Of a stretch of DNA of 64,000 bases, positions 62,994 through 64,000 are shown in pieces. The number at the start of each line of letters is the position of its first letter. Positions within the stretch are counted from its first letter, which is position 1. Made by a program: the position numbers and the translations under genes. A model generated the notes under the pieces. That model worked only from the letters and a program-made list of their open reading frames with translations. It did not search any database and was not told the DNA's origin. This DNA is from a bacterium 210917-DFI.7.65 (GTDB taxonomy: Bacteria > Bacillota > Clostridia > Oscillospirales > Oscillospiraceae): assembly GCA_020555865.1 (NCBI GenBank), contig JAJCJJ010000003.1, positions 62,001 through 126,000 on the forward strand. Direction: 5' to 3'.

Positions 62994-63185
62994 ATGATTG
63001 TTGATGATCCTAAAAAAGTAGTTTCATTATTGCTGCCCTTTGATACATATGAACAAGTGCAGAAACTGGCAAAAAATACTGAGCGAAGTATACCGTCTTA
63101 TATTCGTCAAATTATCCGTATTTATCTACAGTATTATACCGAGCATGCGCAAGAGGGGAAAAACGATCCTCTGATTGTCAAGTGA
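62994..63185 (+). CDS. Ribbon-helix-helix protein 1 of cassette 2
   Basis: This encodes 63 residues from the ATG at 62994 with AGAGGTG upstream; a GTG at 62985 is less likely. KKVVSLLLPFDTYEQVQKLAKN and IPSYIRQIIRIYLQYYTEHAQE form the RHH. It is the counterpart of the protein at 37738: roughly half the residues match and the NDPLIVK ending is shared. The -10-like TACAAT at 62967 may be part of its promoter. Confidence 0.83.
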   Translation: MIVDDPKKVVSLLLPFDTYEQVQKLAKNTERSIPSYIRQIIRIYLQYYTEHAQEGKNDPLIVK

Positions 63186-63206
63186 ACAACGAAAAGGTGA
63201 TGCCAG

Positions 63207-63392
63207 ATGGCTACAAACAAGCGGGTGTTCACCTTGCGTTTGTCAGAGGATGTGCTGGATAAAATCGGAAAACTGGCAACGAAAGAGCACCGATCTATTA
63301 CAAATTATATTGAGTTTGTGCTGCTGCAGCATTTAGAAGAAAACGCTCTCAATTTCGAACAACAGAAAACGAACCCTTTCCGCACCCGTTAG
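63207..63392 (+). CDS. Ribbon-helix-helix protein 2 of cassette 2, tail replaced by a repeat
   Basis: This encodes 61 residues starting MATNKRVFTLRLSEDVLDK. The RHH core is nearly identical to the protein at 37954. The last few residues (NPFRTR) and the stop codon come from repeat copy F, which begins at about 63378. The DNA-binding fold should be unaffected. The coupling to the third gene seen in cassette 1 is lost, because about 300 bp now separate them. Confidence 0.83.
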   Translation: MATNKRVFTLRLSEDVLDKIGKLATKEHRSITNYIEFVLLQHLEENALNFEQQKTNPFRTR

Positions 63393-63625
63393 CGGCAGCG
63401 GCGCAAAAGGTGAAACCAGTCCGCATAGCACCAAGGCACCCGTTTTCAGGACGTAGAGCACAAAGGAAAAAGGAGCAGCTTTCGTCACGAAAGCCGCTCC
63501 CAGCGCTCTTTTTCTTTGTACCGGGCGCGGCACGTTTCTTTTTCTCTCGCGAGAGAAAAAGAAATGTGGGGCGCAAACGTTTCCCCCTCTTCCAAGAGGA
63601 GCAAAAAACACCCCGTTGCGGGGTA
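63378..63625 (-). repeat. Dispersed structured repeat, copy F (-), inside cassette 2
   Basis: A full copy in reverse orientation: right end at 63378-63400, body, a palindrome centred on TCGCGA (about 63536-63565), left unit TCTTCCAAGAGGAGC and the CCCCGTTGCGGGG hairpin at 63611-63623. It lies between the second and third cassette genes, which are contiguous in cassette 1. Confidence 0.9.
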
Positions 63626-63693
63626 AAAAACGATTTTCTTTTTTCTATAGATGAGAAGAGGAAAAGAAAAAAAGAAGAAAGGGGAGGGAGATC

Positions 63694-63969
63694 ATAAATA
63701 CCACATACGGCTGGTTGTACCAGCATTATGTTTGTCCGTTGCTGGAAGAGCAGCGGGAGAAAGCGCGGGCAGACATTGAAGCATTGTGTCAAGAGTATGG
63801 CCTTAATTCAGATCAGCAGATCAGTTTGACTGACCAGATGGAAGGCAGCTGTTCCCTGTCCGGTGCCGCAGCGTTTTCTATCGGCGTTTATTTTGGGATG
63901 CAGTTATTATCAAATCCGATATTTTCGGAACTGAAAGAGAGCATGGAACGCTATCAAATCGAAATATGA
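63694..63969 (+). CDS. Third protein of cassette 2, start codon changed
   Basis: Aligned with the gene at 38135 the reading begins ATA-AAT-ACC at 63694, where cassette 1 has ATG-AAT-AGT. GGGGAGGG is still in place before it. Either the rare ATA codon is used, or the TTG at 63715 serves as start, or the gene is silent. The encoded 91 residues keep NTTYGWLYQHY, the charged helix, TDQME and the hydrophobic AAAFSIGVYFGMQLLSN segment, about two-thirds identical to the paralogue. The frame has stayed open, which argues for recent or continuing use. Confidence 0.65.
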   Translation: MNTTYGWLYQHYVCPLLEEQREKARADIEALCQEYGLNSDQQISLTDQMEGSCSLSGAAAFSIGVYFGMQLLSNPIFSELKESMERYQIEI

Positions 63970-63978
63970 TCCATCAGC

Positions 63979-64000
63979 GTACCCGCACCTGTCAGCGTCA
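63979..64000 (-). repeat. Dispersed structured repeat, copy G (-), cut by window end
   Basis: The first 22 bases of a reverse-oriented copy (GTACCCGCACCTGTCAGCG) start ten bases after the third gene, at the same junction as copy C' in cassette 1. Confidence 0.7.

Overview
The window looks like a GC-rich, low-oxygen fermentative Firmicute of the class Clostridia, most likely an Oscillospirales/Ruminococcaceae-type gut bacterium. The evidence is the dnaA-dnaN-yaaA-recF-remB-gyrB-gyrA order, pyruvate formate-lyase with its activase, a four-domain flavodiiron protein, PPDK, split transketolase, and sporulation genes (spoIIP, gpr). No rRNA, tRNA, CRISPR array or transposase gene was seen.

Layout. 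1-7.1 kb: the end of a fumarase alpha subunit, a lipoprotein, fdhD, an S-layer-homology (SLH) protein, spoIIP, a YjdF-like membrane protein, a frameshifted EamA transporter and tatD. 7.1-20 kb: pflB-pflA behind a long leader, a PiT phosphate transporter, metG, a second SLH protein, an ECF sigma/anti-sigma pair, a MATE pump, exonuclease III and a zinc-ribbon regulator. 20-36 kb: a flavodiiron protein with a Cys-rich partner, transketolase halves, an LTA-synthase-like protein, glyS, ricT-holB-decarboxylase, ppdK, a ZIP transporter and gph. 38.9-47.4 kb: nadE, rnhA, ecsC, the rib operon under an FMN riboswitch, and gpr. 47.5-61.9 kb: rpsT, then gyrA, gyrB, remB, recF, yaaA, dnaN, the putative origin and dnaA on the minus strand, and rpmH, rnpA, yidD, yidC and khpB on the plus strand. 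The strand switch between dnaA and rpmH fits a replication origin at about 57 kb.

Two accessory islands stand out, at 36.9-38.8 kb and 61.9-64 kb. Both contain copies of one structured, non-coding repeat of roughly 200-270 bp. It carries a perfect or near-perfect 30-34 bp palindrome, further hairpins and a short variable window. Eight full or partial copies are visible. The copies flank two paralogous three-gene cassettes (two ribbon-helix-helix proteins and a small protein with a hydrophobic segment), with plus-oriented copies upstream and minus-oriented copies downstream. In the second cassette a further copy sits inside the operon. The second island also carries what looks like a type I toxin-antitoxin module: a 28-residue membrane peptide with a sequestered ribosome binding site, and a convergent antisense RNA driven by a perfect consensus promoter. 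I regard this repeat/cassette/toxin assembly as the most likely undescribed system in the window.

Other points: a 76-bp duplication of the rnhA 3' end behind a hairpin-rich insert, an FdhD without its usual cysteine pair, two terminators in series between the FMN aptamer and ribD, and a G-tract frameshift in the EamA transporter.
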